Below are positions 7,213-13,573 of a stretch of DNA of 34,889 nt, piece by piece. Source of the stretch: a virus; IMG/VR virus record IMGVR_UViG_3300022602_004010, positions 1 through 34,889 of that record; one strand, given 5' to 3'. The translations under genes were made by a program, and so were the position numbers. The stretch's first letter is position 1. Each line of letters begins with the position of its first letter. The notes beneath the pieces were generated by a model. It was given only the letters and a program-made list of their open reading frames with translations. It was not told the origin of the DNA and ran no database searches.

Positions 7213-7744
7213 TTCTTACTTTTTTAATATTTAAATTTTTATAGATTTGTTGTACTGCTTGTGCCTGACTTACGCAGTCTTCTAGGGCATTGTGCAGGCC
7301 TGCCTTGTTGCGTTCTCGCGGATCACCGTGTACTCCAAACAAGGTACGCGAATCACGTATTTGATAATAGTTCCAGGGCGCTGGCCAACCCCATTGATAG
7401 TAGATGTTTTCCAACATCACAATATCAAACACCGGACCCTGTGCCCAGATGTTGTTTGCTCCAACTAAAAATCTATTCAGTTCGCGATACATGGTTTCCA
7501 CGCTGACACGATCGGTTTCGCCTAATGCTTCTTCACGCACATCTTCGGCCTGTCGCAACCACCACTCCAAGGTATCTTCTTGTACATCGCGACCACGTGC
7601 AGTTTGTTCATCTACATCGATGCGTAGATATAAACCGGGCCCGGGATCGGCTGAGGAGTAAGGATCAAACTTGACTGCACCCAGGGTCAGTATAACTGCA
7701 TTGGGCCTAGTGCTCAACGTCTCCAAGTCAAGCATCACGTCCAT
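7208..7744 (-). CDS. DexA-like 3'-5' exonuclease (DEDDh)
   Basis: 178 residues. DEDDh exonuclease core: Asp5 and Glu7 in DLETLST at the N-terminus, a third Asp in WAQGPVFDIVMLE (mid-protein), and HNALEDC near residue 150 carrying the His and last Asp. The TLEWWLRQ block and overall length match the T4 DexA / Rv2179c-like subgroup rather than RNase T or polymerase proofreading domains. Expected job: trimming single-stranded DNA or RNA ends during phage replication and host-genome recycling. Last gene of the clpS-cytidylyltransferase-exonuclease set, one base after the cytidylyltransferase stop. Confidence 0.87.
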   Translation of the reverse strand: MDVMLDLETLSTRPNAVILTLGAVKFDPYSSADPGPGLYLRIDVDEQTARGRDVQEDTLEWWLRQAEDVREEALGETDRVSVETMYRELNRFLVGANNIWAQGPVFDIVMLENIYYQWGWPAPWNYYQIRDSRTLFGVHGDPRERNKAGLHNALEDCVSQAQAVQQIYKNLNIKKVRT

Positions 7745-7745
7745 T

Positions 7746-8225
7746 TTATTTTCCTTGAGTCAGGATTGAGTGACTTTCAGCGGCCACCACACGCTTTCTT
7801 AAACTCGAACTACTAAAACTGTGACTGCGTTCATTGAACACCAGTTCAATGCCACGTAAGCCACATTCTTCTCGGCCAGTAAAATCACGGTTTCTATATT
7901 CGTCACCTAGGATACGCACATCCACCGGAAGTATCAGCAATAGGTCACATAAATCACGTTCGGCAGTATAAACCACAACTTCGTCTACATAACGGCAAGC
8001 GGCTAACTGTATTTGTCGTTCCACAATGCTTTGAATAGGAGGATTTTTACTATCCGGTCTATCAATACTAGCATCAGTCTGCAATCCCGCAATCAAATAA
8101 TCGCAGTGATTCTTGGCTTCGGCCAACATGGCAATGTGCCCGGCATGCAACATATCAAATTGACTGAATGTGATACCAATTCTCTTGCCCTCGCTTTTTA
8201 GTTTTTTAACGTGATTGAATATCAT
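7746..8225 (-). CDS. cytidylyltransferase-like protein (TagD/HldE-C type)
   Basis: 159 residues. Nucleotidyltransferase fold with the HxGH signature in FDMLHAGHIAMLAEA (about 23-37) preceded by GITFSQ, a conserved Arg/Glu region (RQIQLA) and a C-terminal SSSSLRKRV equivalent to the ISTTxIR motif. Such enzymes join CTP or ATP to a phosphorylated small molecule (glycerol-3-phosphate, heptose-1-phosphate, phosphoethanolamine) to activate it for lipid, LPS or teichoic-acid type polymers. The exact substrate is not readable. Overlaps the clpS stop by 4 bases. In phages it may supply an activated sugar for surface or DNA modification; this is inference. Confidence 0.85.
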   Translation of the reverse strand: MIFNHVKKLKSEGKRIGITFSQFDMLHAGHIAMLAEAKNHCDYLIAGLQTDASIDRPDSKNPPIQSIVERQIQLAACRYVDEVVVYTAERDLCDLLLILPVDVRILGDEYRNRDFTGREECGLRGIELVFNERSHSFSSSSLRKRVVAAESHSILTQGK

Positions 8226-8539
8226 TGATCTTGTTCGATTTTGACTTGTAATGGAAAATTGTTGTTTCTGGCCAACACGGTGACTTCAACACCTTTTTGT
8301 TCGGCCAATTCATAAGGCAACACTGCCACCACTGCTGAACCTTGTTCGTGCACTTTCATAGTGAGTGCTTCGGCTGCACCTTCGTCATAGTGAAATATCA
8401 GCTTCAGTGTTTCCACTACAAATTCCTGTGTGGTGATTTCATCATTGATATAAATCACGCGGTACTGTGGTGGTTCGGGAATATTTGTTTTGACATCGAG
8501 TCGTTGACGAACGGCAATATCGGTTTTTGTATTTGACAT
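8222..8539 (-). CDS. clpS: ClpS, ClpA adaptor of the N-end rule
   Basis: 105 residues from ATG at 8539 (MSNTKTD). ClpS core is complete: YRVIYINDEITTQEFVVE matches the family's Y-x-V-x-x-x-N-D-D-x-T-x-M-E-F-V, followed by a His in MKVHEQGSA and the LAEQKG helix. ClpS hands proteins with Leu, Phe, Tyr or Trp N-termini to ClpAP. Asn and Asp of the alpha-amino pocket are kept, but the position of the Met gatekeeper (Met40 in E. coli) is Gln, so specificity may be shifted. The phage does not encode ClpA or ClpP in this window, so it must act on the host protease. A TATAAT lies only 6 bases before the ATG. Confidence 0.92.
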   Translation of the reverse strand: MSNTKTDIAVRQRLDVKTNIPEPPQYRVIYINDEITTQEFVVETLKLIFHYDEGAAEALTMKVHEQGSAVVAVLPYELAEQKGVEVTVLARNNNFPLQVKIEQDQ

Positions 8540-8545
8540 AACAGT

Positions 8546-8551
8546 ATTATA
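8546..8551 (-). promoter_or_regulatory. -10 element (TATAAT) at the clpS start
   Basis: TATAAT on the minus strand ends 6 bases before the clpS ATG and follows directly after the hsp20 terminator. No convincing -35 hexamer at 16-18 bases. If used, transcription would begin at or within the start codon, giving a leaderless message. Confidence 0.45.
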
Positions 8552-8581
8552 AAGTAAAAAAGGGAAGTAACCTTCCCTTTT
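8552..8581 (-). terminator. Rho-independent terminator after hsp20
   Basis: A 10-base stem (8581-8572 with 8567-8558, minus-strand arms AAAAGGGAAG and CTTCCCTTTT) closes on a four-base loop and is followed on the minus strand by further T residues (six T in total). It starts about 19 bases after the hsp20 stop and separates hsp20 from clpS. Confidence 0.85.
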
Positions 8582-8599
8582 ATTATACACTAAACTACA

Positions 8600-9055
8600 T
8601 TATTTTGCAAATGTAATCTGTATCTTTTTAGGTTTGTGTTCTTCCGGAATCACTTGCTCTAATGCAATTGCAAGTATACCGTTTTGAACTGTGGCACCAC
8701 GAACCTCGATGTGTTCGGCCAAGGGGAAAGTGCGTACAAAGTTTCTAGTTGAAATACCTTTGTGTAAGTATTCAACTTCTTCTTCAGGCTTGACTTTCTC
8801 ACCACGTACAGTAAGAACATTTTCCTTGAGTTCCACATCAACTTCTTTTTCGCTGAATCCAGCAACTGCCAACTCGATAACATAGTGTGTGTCGTCGAGT
8901 TTGACCACGTTGTGTGGTGGGTAGTTACCGTCACCTTTGGTGTTGGCGAAAGTGCGATTTAGTTGTTCAAACAGTTGATCAAAGCCAATTGCGTGGCGAT
9001 GTAGTTGGCTGTGTAAACTGGGTAAATCAATTGTGTGAATGGATAAGTTTGTCAT
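8600..9055 (-). CDS. hsp20: Hsp20 / IbpA-type small heat-shock protein
   Basis: 151 residues. Alpha-crystallin domain from about 46 to 135: NYPPHNVVKLDDTHYVIELA, then GFSEKEVDVELKENVLTVRGEK, and the dimerisation/edge-strand part FVRTFPLAEHIEVRGATVQNG. The N-terminus (SLHSQLHRHAIGFDQLFEQL) resembles IbpA, and the C-terminal arm ends PKKIQITFAK with an I-x-I anchor. ATP-independent holdase that keeps unfolding proteins soluble; known in marine T4-like phages, where a role in virion assembly is suspected. Excellent Shine-Dalgarno (AAAGGAG) 7 bases before ATG 9055, but that site can pair with an upstream CUUGCU. Own leader of about 70 bases and own terminator. Confidence 0.95.
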   Translation of the reverse strand: MTNLSIHTIDLPSLHSQLHRHAIGFDQLFEQLNRTFANTKGDGNYPPHNVVKLDDTHYVIELAVAGFSEKEVDVELKENVLTVRGEKVKPEEEVEYLHKGISTRNFVRTFPLAEHIEVRGATVQNGILAIALEQVIPEEHKPKKIQITFAK

Positions 9056-9062
9056 GTTGTTT

Positions 9063-9079
9063 CTCCTTTAATAAGCAAG
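9063..9079 (-). promoter_or_regulatory. possible ROSE-like RNA thermometer hairpin masking the hsp20 ribosome-binding site
   Basis: On the message, CUUGCU (9079-9074) can pair with AGGAG (9067-9063) around a six-base loop: C-G, U-A, U-G, a bulged G, C-G, U-A. Pairing of U(U/C)GCU with AGGA and a bulged G is the hallmark of ROSE thermometers that control bacterial hsp20 genes. The stem is short; thermometric behaviour is inference. Confidence 0.45.
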
Positions 9080-9097
9080 TTTTATGACTTTTGATAA

Positions 9098-9120
9098 TGC
9101 AGCCCCACCCGGGCACTGCA
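9098..9120 (-). other. second hairpin in the hsp20 leader
   Basis: Minus-strand arms TGCAG and CTGCA enclose a GC-rich inner stem (CCC with GGG) with one bulged G and a four-base loop. It has no following T-run, so it looks like leader structure rather than a terminator of the upstream membrane-protein gene. Confidence 0.45.
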
Positions 9121-9124
9121 CAGT

Positions 9125-9135
9125 TATTTATTATA
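9125..9135 (-). promoter_or_regulatory. hsp20 promoter region: TATAAT overlapping AATAAATA
   Basis: Minus-strand TATAATAAATA combines a sigma70 -10 (9135-9130) and a late-type AATAAATA (9132-9125), 70 bases before the hsp20 ATG. The -35 region is weak (TTGTAT with a 16-base spacer). May allow expression both early and late. Confidence 0.45.
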
Positions 9136-9160
9136 CACGAATCTCAATAAAATACAATGA

Positions 9161-10621
9161 TTATTTTGTCCGTTTTAGATAATCAGCAATTTGCTCTCGT
9201 TCCAAATCGGTTAATAGATCAACATCTTGGCGCCCGGCATCAATTTCGTCCACCAGGTGTTGTATGTACAAATCATCGTAGGCCAGTAGATCTACCCGCT
9301 CGCGATCACTTTCGATCCATTTTTGTCCATTGAATTTGTACAGTCGATTGGGTAAAAAATCGGTTCGTAAAAACACATCGCCCTTTTCGGGATTGACTGG
9401 AAATTCATTTCCAAACCCGCTGTTGCTGGCTTTATTGAGTTCGATCGCGTTATCGGGCACTACAGGCACACCTGGTGCGCCACGTTGTTTCTTGCCCGGA
9501 TGCGGCCTAGCCGCATGTTGAACTGGTTCGGTTGGTGTGGCAATCACAACTGGTTCAGGCGCAGTCACATAATCACCAGGACGTTCTACGTCAGGAAAAT
9601 CTTCTTCATCAATTTCTGCCACAATCGAATCATCAATTTCTTCGCCGGTGTGTTCTTCTTCAAAGTGATATTGGTGTTTGGGTTCCACAGGATCTGGCAA
9701 CAACATTGTTTGCACATCCACTGTTCGTTCTTCTTCGGTAGGAGGTTCGCCCACATCTGCTACATACGGATCAGGGGGTTCTCCGGCCAAGTCAGTTACG
9801 ATCTCGGACTGCGTGTCTTTGGTGATCTCGCCAGATCTATATTCCTCCTCCTGCCGTGCTCGCTCTTCTCGTATCCAGGCAAATGTCATTTGACTTGCCA
9901 ACAACATTACAACTGCTAATGGATCAAATACAACGACGATTAGGATAATGACCCAGGTCACTGCTCGTTCTAGAATAGACGAATCCGGGTTCGAACCATA
10001 TACAAATGCCGCAATATACTTAATCGGTCCAACTTCTGCCTCGACCTTACGGTTCTCAGCCCGAACAGGTGCCGATTCGTCATTAAGCTGACTAATGATG
10101 ACTTGGTTGGTTTCAATGTCCTTGACAAGCAGGTTTCGGTCACGTTGCTGAGATCGACGTACAGTTGCGGCTTTCTCCGCTCCCTTTTCTGAATCTGAGC
10201 GTGCCATGATTTGGTCCACTGCCTCATCCATTTGTCTAAGTTGCTTGCGGTCGGCTTCAATGTTTTCTCGTGCAGTTTTAATTTTTTCGTCATAGATTGC
10301 AATCTTGCTTTGTACATCACCGCTTACTAGGGTTTGGTCACTGTGTGCCTTTGAAAGGTAGCCAAATATGCCCAAACTGGTAATAATCATTAAAATGGTT
10401 ACTGCGGTGATTGCATACCATTTCATTAACAAGGGCAAACGTGGCCAATGTGCCTTGACCCAACTAGCAGTTACCAATTTACCAACTTCTAGGCTTACAC
10501 CCATAATTGCAATTGGTATTGCGGCAGCAGAAAATATGGCCATTAGGCCCATTACTGAATAGTAAATGGCCACGCCTGAAATGGTTAGTCCAGAAAGTAG
10601 TAGTAATGTGGCTAGTATCAT
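9161..10621 (-). CDS. four-helix membrane protein with coiled coil and acidic C-terminal domain
   Basis: 486 residues. Hydrophobic helices at about 2-30, 33-52, 68-90 and 218-243; between the third and fourth lies a long charged coiled coil (about 100-205). After the last helix comes an acidic, Pro/Glu-rich linker (roughly 265-385) and a compact C-terminal part with GDVFLRTDFLPNRLYKFNGQKW. Similar large membrane proteins occur in marine T4-like phages without known function; coiled coil plus inner-membrane anchors would suit a superinfection, lysis-timing or DNA-entry role, but none is demonstrated. A sigma70-like promoter precedes it, unlike the adjacent virion genes, so early expression is likely. 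No clear ribosome-binding site. Confidence 0.8.
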   Translation of the reverse strand: MILATLLLLSGLTISGVAIYYSVMGLMAIFSAAAIPIAIMGVSLEVGKLVTASWVKAHWPRLPLLMKWYAITAVTILMIITSLGIFGYLSKAHSDQTLVSGDVQSKIAIYDEKIKTARENIEADRKQLRQMDEAVDQIMARSDSEKGAEKAATVRRSQQRDRNLLVKDIETNQVIISQLNDESAPVRAENRKVEAEVGPIKYIAAFVYGSNPDSSILERAVTWVIILIVVVFDPLAVVMLLASQMTFAWIREERARQEEEYRSGEITKDTQSEIVTDLAGEPPDPYVADVGEPPTEEERTVDVQTMLLPDPVEPKHQYHFEEEHTGEEIDDSIVAEIDEEDFPDVERPGDYVTAPEPVVIATPTEPVQHAARPHPGKKQRGAPGVPVVPDNAIELNKASNSGFGNEFPVNPEKGDVFLRTDFLPNRLYKFNGQKWIESDRERVDLLAYDDLYIQHLVDEIDAGRQDVDLLTDLEREQIADYLKRTK

Positions 10622-10646
10622 AGTAATAAAAGATGTTTAGTTGCTT

Positions 10647-10675
10647 ATTCTACTATGATACTGCATCAAAGTCAA
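10647..10675 (-). promoter_or_regulatory. sigma70-like promoter of the membrane-protein gene
   Basis: TTGACT, 17-base spacer, TAGAAT on the minus strand: five of six matches in each hexamer at ideal spacing, giving a leader of about 20 bases before ATG 10621. Confidence 0.65.
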
Positions 10676-10684
10676 GAGTTTTGG

Positions 10685-12850
10685 TTAACTGACAGCTCTG
10701 ATTACTGCAAAGTTTATAATCAAAGTGTCATTATGTCCAACACCAGAATTGTTATAAACATTAATAACAAAACTGCCCGTCGCTACTGCGCCTACAGTTA
10801 CCAAATATGTACCAGCAGTTACAGGAGTCTGTAAATTCACAATGACTACATCATTTGAATTAACATAGCTATTGTTAACTGTAAACGCACTAATAGCACC
10901 TCCAGCAATAGTGCCAGATGCCATTGTAATTTGTCCGGTTACTCCATTGGCTGTTACTGCGGTCGTTTTGTTGGTTGATTGAGTTACACTGCCAGCAGTA
11001 TTGGTCAATATTAAGTTAGCACCGATGCTGACATTACCCGTAACAGTAATAGTGCCGCCAACTGTTTCGTTGTTAGTAATCGCTACATTTCCGGCAGAAA
11101 CATTACCACTTAGTGTTGCTGTTGTACCAACGATGTTACCGTAATAAGTTGTTGCAATAACATTACCGCCTGTGACGTTGCCTGTGGTAACAAAGCCAAT
11201 TGGACTTGTTACACCATATGCAGGATCAATTGTGGCAGTTAGAATTTGATTGCTTGTTACAGTACCATTGGCAGTAGTATGGAATGCAATATAGCCGCCC
11301 TGTGCCGTAGAACTTATGTTATCCCCGGCAGTAAAGGTTATACGTGCCGGACCAATTGTGGGCCAACCGCCGGTACCATAAGGAGTACCGGCCCAACGCA
11401 CAATGTCTTGACCGGCAAGTACCTGTGTGGGGTTGGCTATAGTGCCGTTGAAACGACGTCCGGCAATGACTGTGTAATTGTTCACACTGTCAGAATAGAG
11501 TCTACCACTGACGTTGCCAGTGTCGGGTCCAGTTGTGTGCAACATGACACCTGAATTTTGCGGCGGTTGGCTCAAACCCAGGGCATTACCAGTGATTTCT
11601 ACTGCACCTTGATTGCTACTGTTCATTGTAACAATAAACGTTGCAGGGCCAGTTTGGAATGTGTTACCAGTAAGATATGCATTACCAGTTACTGTGGTTG
11701 GCCCAATTACAAAACTGTTACCAGTCAAATAAGTATTGCCAGTGATAGTAGTCACTTGTCCAGTAACATACGTATTACCCGATACTGTGGTTGTACCTGT
11801 AACGAATGTGTTACCAACCACGTATGTATTACCTGTCACCTGAGTTATACCAGTAACAAACGTATTACCAGTAACATAACTGTTACCACTTAGATAAGTT
11901 AGTCCAACTACCTGTGTGTTTCCGGTTACCACGGTATTTCCGGCCACAGTGGTTGTTCCTGTGACTAATGTATTACCTGTTACTGTGGTATTACCAATGA
12001 GTGCCGCATTACCAGCAATGGTTAGATTACCGTTGAATACACTAAGTCCATTATTAATGGTAGTACCAGTAATGTTCAAATTGCCCACTTGGTTGGTATT
12101 ACCGGTAATTGTAAGTATACCTGTAGTAATCACATTGCCGTTTTGATACGTTGTTCCGTTAAATGTGCTGCTTCCGTTGAACGTGCTTGTACCAGTATTT
12201 GTACTATTTCCTGTAATTGTTATATTACCACTCTGCGTAGTATTACCAGTAATATTCAAGTTACCGACTTCGGTAACGGTTCCAACGAAATAACTTTGTC
12301 CGTTAACAATCAAGTTTCCGTTTGCGACAACATTGCCTATGTGATTGGTTGGCCCAACAAAGTAAACTGATCCAAGCAAATAAGTGCCACCGTTAGTGAT
12401 CAAGTTGCCGTTGACCGTGAGGTTACCAGCATTGTCCACAGAAAATACCGGAGCGGTATATAATCCAGCTGTGGTAGTTTGAACACGCAAGTTGCCAATA
12501 AGGTTGACGTTACCGGTGCCGTTGGTTATGAGATTTAGATCTTGATTGGCATTGGTAGTACTGATATTGGCACGAACAATGCTTAAATTGCCAATGCTTA
12601 AAGGCAAGCCGGTGGTGTCAATTGTGAGTGTTCCATCTACCGATACATTGGCGCCAGGTCCGGCTTTGATTCCGCCCACCAGGGTTGATGTGGCAGGTAG
12701 TACACTGACATAGTGTCCGCCAGCGGTTACACCGTCACTGATTTTTAGTAGACCAACTGCCTCATCATAAAACATGTCACCGTATTGGCCAACATAGATG
12801 TTGCCAGTAGTGGTGTTTACTCTACTTGCACGAAACTTGCGTATAGACAT
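10685..12850 (-). CDS. beta-solenoid tail-fibre-like protein
   Basis: 721 residues. N-terminal domain (about 1-50) contains NIYVGQYGDMFYDEAVGLLKI, a pattern shared with structural proteins of marine phages that have a small 'given-grid' N-terminal repeat. Residues about 130-410 are a long run of roughly six-residue repeats (GNTxVT, GNSYVT, GTTTVS) predicting a stacked beta-solenoid shaft. The C-terminal 250 residues are less regular and end in a beta-rich tip (NSYVNSNDVVIVNLQTP ... NFAVIRAVS) that could bind a receptor. Probably a trimeric fibre or spike. Last gene of the unit transcribed from the late-type promoter at 13564-13571. Confidence 0.82.
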   Translation of the reverse strand: MSIRKFRASRVNTTTGNIYVGQYGDMFYDEAVGLLKISDGVTAGGHYVSVLPATSTLVGGIKAGPGANVSVDGTLTIDTTGLPLSIGNLSIVRANISTTNANQDLNLITNGTGNVNLIGNLRVQTTTAGLYTAPVFSVDNAGNLTVNGNLITNGGTYLLGSVYFVGPTNHIGNVVANGNLIVNGQSYFVGTVTEVGNLNITGNTTQSGNITITGNSTNTGTSTFNGSSTFNGTTYQNGNVITTGILTITGNTNQVGNLNITGTTINNGLSVFNGNLTIAGNAALIGNTTVTGNTLVTGTTTVAGNTVVTGNTQVVGLTYLSGNSYVTGNTFVTGITQVTGNTYVVGNTFVTGTTTVSGNTYVTGQVTTITGNTYLTGNSFVIGPTTVTGNAYLTGNTFQTGPATFIVTMNSSNQGAVEITGNALGLSQPPQNSGVMLHTTGPDTGNVSGRLYSDSVNNYTVIAGRRFNGTIANPTQVLAGQDIVRWAGTPYGTGGWPTIGPARITFTAGDNISSTAQGGYIAFHTTANGTVTSNQILTATIDPAYGVTSPIGFVTTGNVTGGNVIATTYYGNIVGTTATLSGNVSAGNVAITNNETVGGTITVTGNVSIGANLILTNTAGSVTQSTNKTTAVTANGVTGQITMASGTIAGGAISAFTVNNSYVNSNDVVIVNLQTPVTAGTYLVTVGAVATGSFVINVYNNSGVGHNDTLIINFAVIRAVS
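11640..12260 (-). repeat. in-gene array of about 18-base repeats coding GNT-x-V-T hexads
   Basis: Degenerate repeats such as GGTAATACxTxTGTTACT recur every 18 bases (or multiples) through the shaft of the fibre gene. They are in frame and vary at wobble positions, so selection is on the solenoid protein, though they may also promote in-frame recombination and length variation. Confidence 0.75.
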
Positions 12851-12857
12851 CTAAGGT

Positions 12858-13208
12858 TTATCCCTCAAATGGTTCGTCTTCGTCGGCAATATGAGCAAGT
12901 AGTGCAGGCATCTGGCTCATCATGGGCATGCCGGCATTGCGTTTGATGATTTCCAGCTCGTCTTCGGGAGCATCGTGTTCGTCGTCGCACTCGCAAGGGT
13001 TGCAACCACAGTCGTTACAACTGTCTTCTTCACCAGCTATTTTCTTTAACAGATCTAATTTTTGTTGTAGTGGTGGCACCATGGGGGTGACATTGATCTC
13101 TACCGGTTCGTTGGTCTGCGCCTGTGCAGTCACTGGATGCTCATTTTCAGAGCCGCTTTGTCGATCAATAACGTCAGCCAGTTTGCGTAATATTTCTGCC
13201 ATGTTCAT
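12858..13208 (-). CDS. small acidic protein with a Cys cluster
   Basis: 116 residues. Predicted N-terminal helix (AEILRKLADVIDRQ), a Pro/Thr-rich middle, a second helix (LQQKLDLLKKIAG), then a compact cluster CNDCGCNPCEC (about 65-75), followed by an acidic region and a hydrophobic helix (PMMSQMPALLAHIA). Five Cys in eleven residues suggest a metal site or disulphide knot. Conserved small proteins of this look sit among structural genes in marine myoviruses; function unknown. Lies between two virion genes, 7 bases before the fibre gene. Confidence 0.75.
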   Translation of the reverse strand: MNMAEILRKLADVIDRQSGSENEHPVTAQAQTNEPVEINVTPMVPPLQQKLDLLKKIAGEEDSCNDCGCNPCECDDEHDAPEDELEIIKRNAGMPMMSQMPALLAHIADEDEPFEG

Positions 13209-13219
13209 AATTTTGTTCC

Positions 13220-13540
13220 TTAACCGTTAGTGTATGTGTTACCAGATCCGCCACCAGCAACCGCAGTTGCAGTGCCTGATGGTGCTACGTTTCCGACCTG
13301 TGTCACTGACATGGCAGCAGTACCCGAAGTGGGCAACAGACTCAAGGTATTTCCAACACCCTGCATGTTGATTGCACTTCTTACTCCGGCTGGTATAATA
13401 GTTGTCACGTTACTTGACAATGAAGCGGGTCCGTTTATGTTTGCGTAGCAGGCAACATTGGCCACAACAATAACCTTGGTACTGTTAATTGGTGGGGTTG
13501 TAATTGTAGTTGCTGATACGTATGTGTATGAATATGCCAT
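13220..13540 (-). CDS. small Ser/Thr/Gly-rich virion-like protein
   Basis: 106 residues with alternating hydrophobic and small residues (VSATTITTPPINSTKVIVVA, TTIIPAGVRSAINM), predicting a beta-sandwich, and a Gly-rich end. No family recognised. First gene after the late-type promoter at 13564-13571 and AGGA before ATG 13540; cotranscribed with the Cys-cluster protein and the beta-solenoid fibre, which supports a decoration or fibre-associated role. Confidence 0.7.
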   Translation of the reverse strand: MAYSYTYVSATTITTPPINSTKVIVVANVACYANINGPASLSSNVTTIIPAGVRSAINMQGVGNTLSLLPTSGTAAMSVTQVGNVAPSGTATAVAGGGSGNTYTNG

Positions 13541-13563
13541 TTTTTATTCCTAGATATTGCTGT

Positions 13564-13571
13564 TATTTATC
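13564..13571 (-). promoter_or_regulatory. late-promoter-like octamer (GATAAATA)
   Basis: Minus-strand GATAAATA located 24 bases before ATG 13540, between the sedolisin gene stop and the small virion-like protein. Same spacing as at 29552, 20392 and 34671. Confidence 0.55.
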
Positions 13572-13573
13572 GT

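Noticed and set aside
8582-8587. Extra TATAAT between hsp20 and clpS
   Set aside because: Lies before the hsp20 terminator, so any transcript would be ended at once; no -35.
9098-9120. Terminator for the membrane-protein gene
   Set aside because: Hairpin is sound but is not followed by a T-run on the minus strand and lies downstream of the likely hsp20 promoter.
9485-9919. Plus-strand 144-codon frame opposite the membrane-protein gene
   Set aside because: Shadow of the minus-strand gene, with Cys/Phe-rich unnatural composition.
11640-12260. CRISPR-like periodic repeats
   Set aside because: Period is 18 bases, spacers do not exist, and the repeats are in frame and coding for GNT-x-V-T hexads of a fibre gene.
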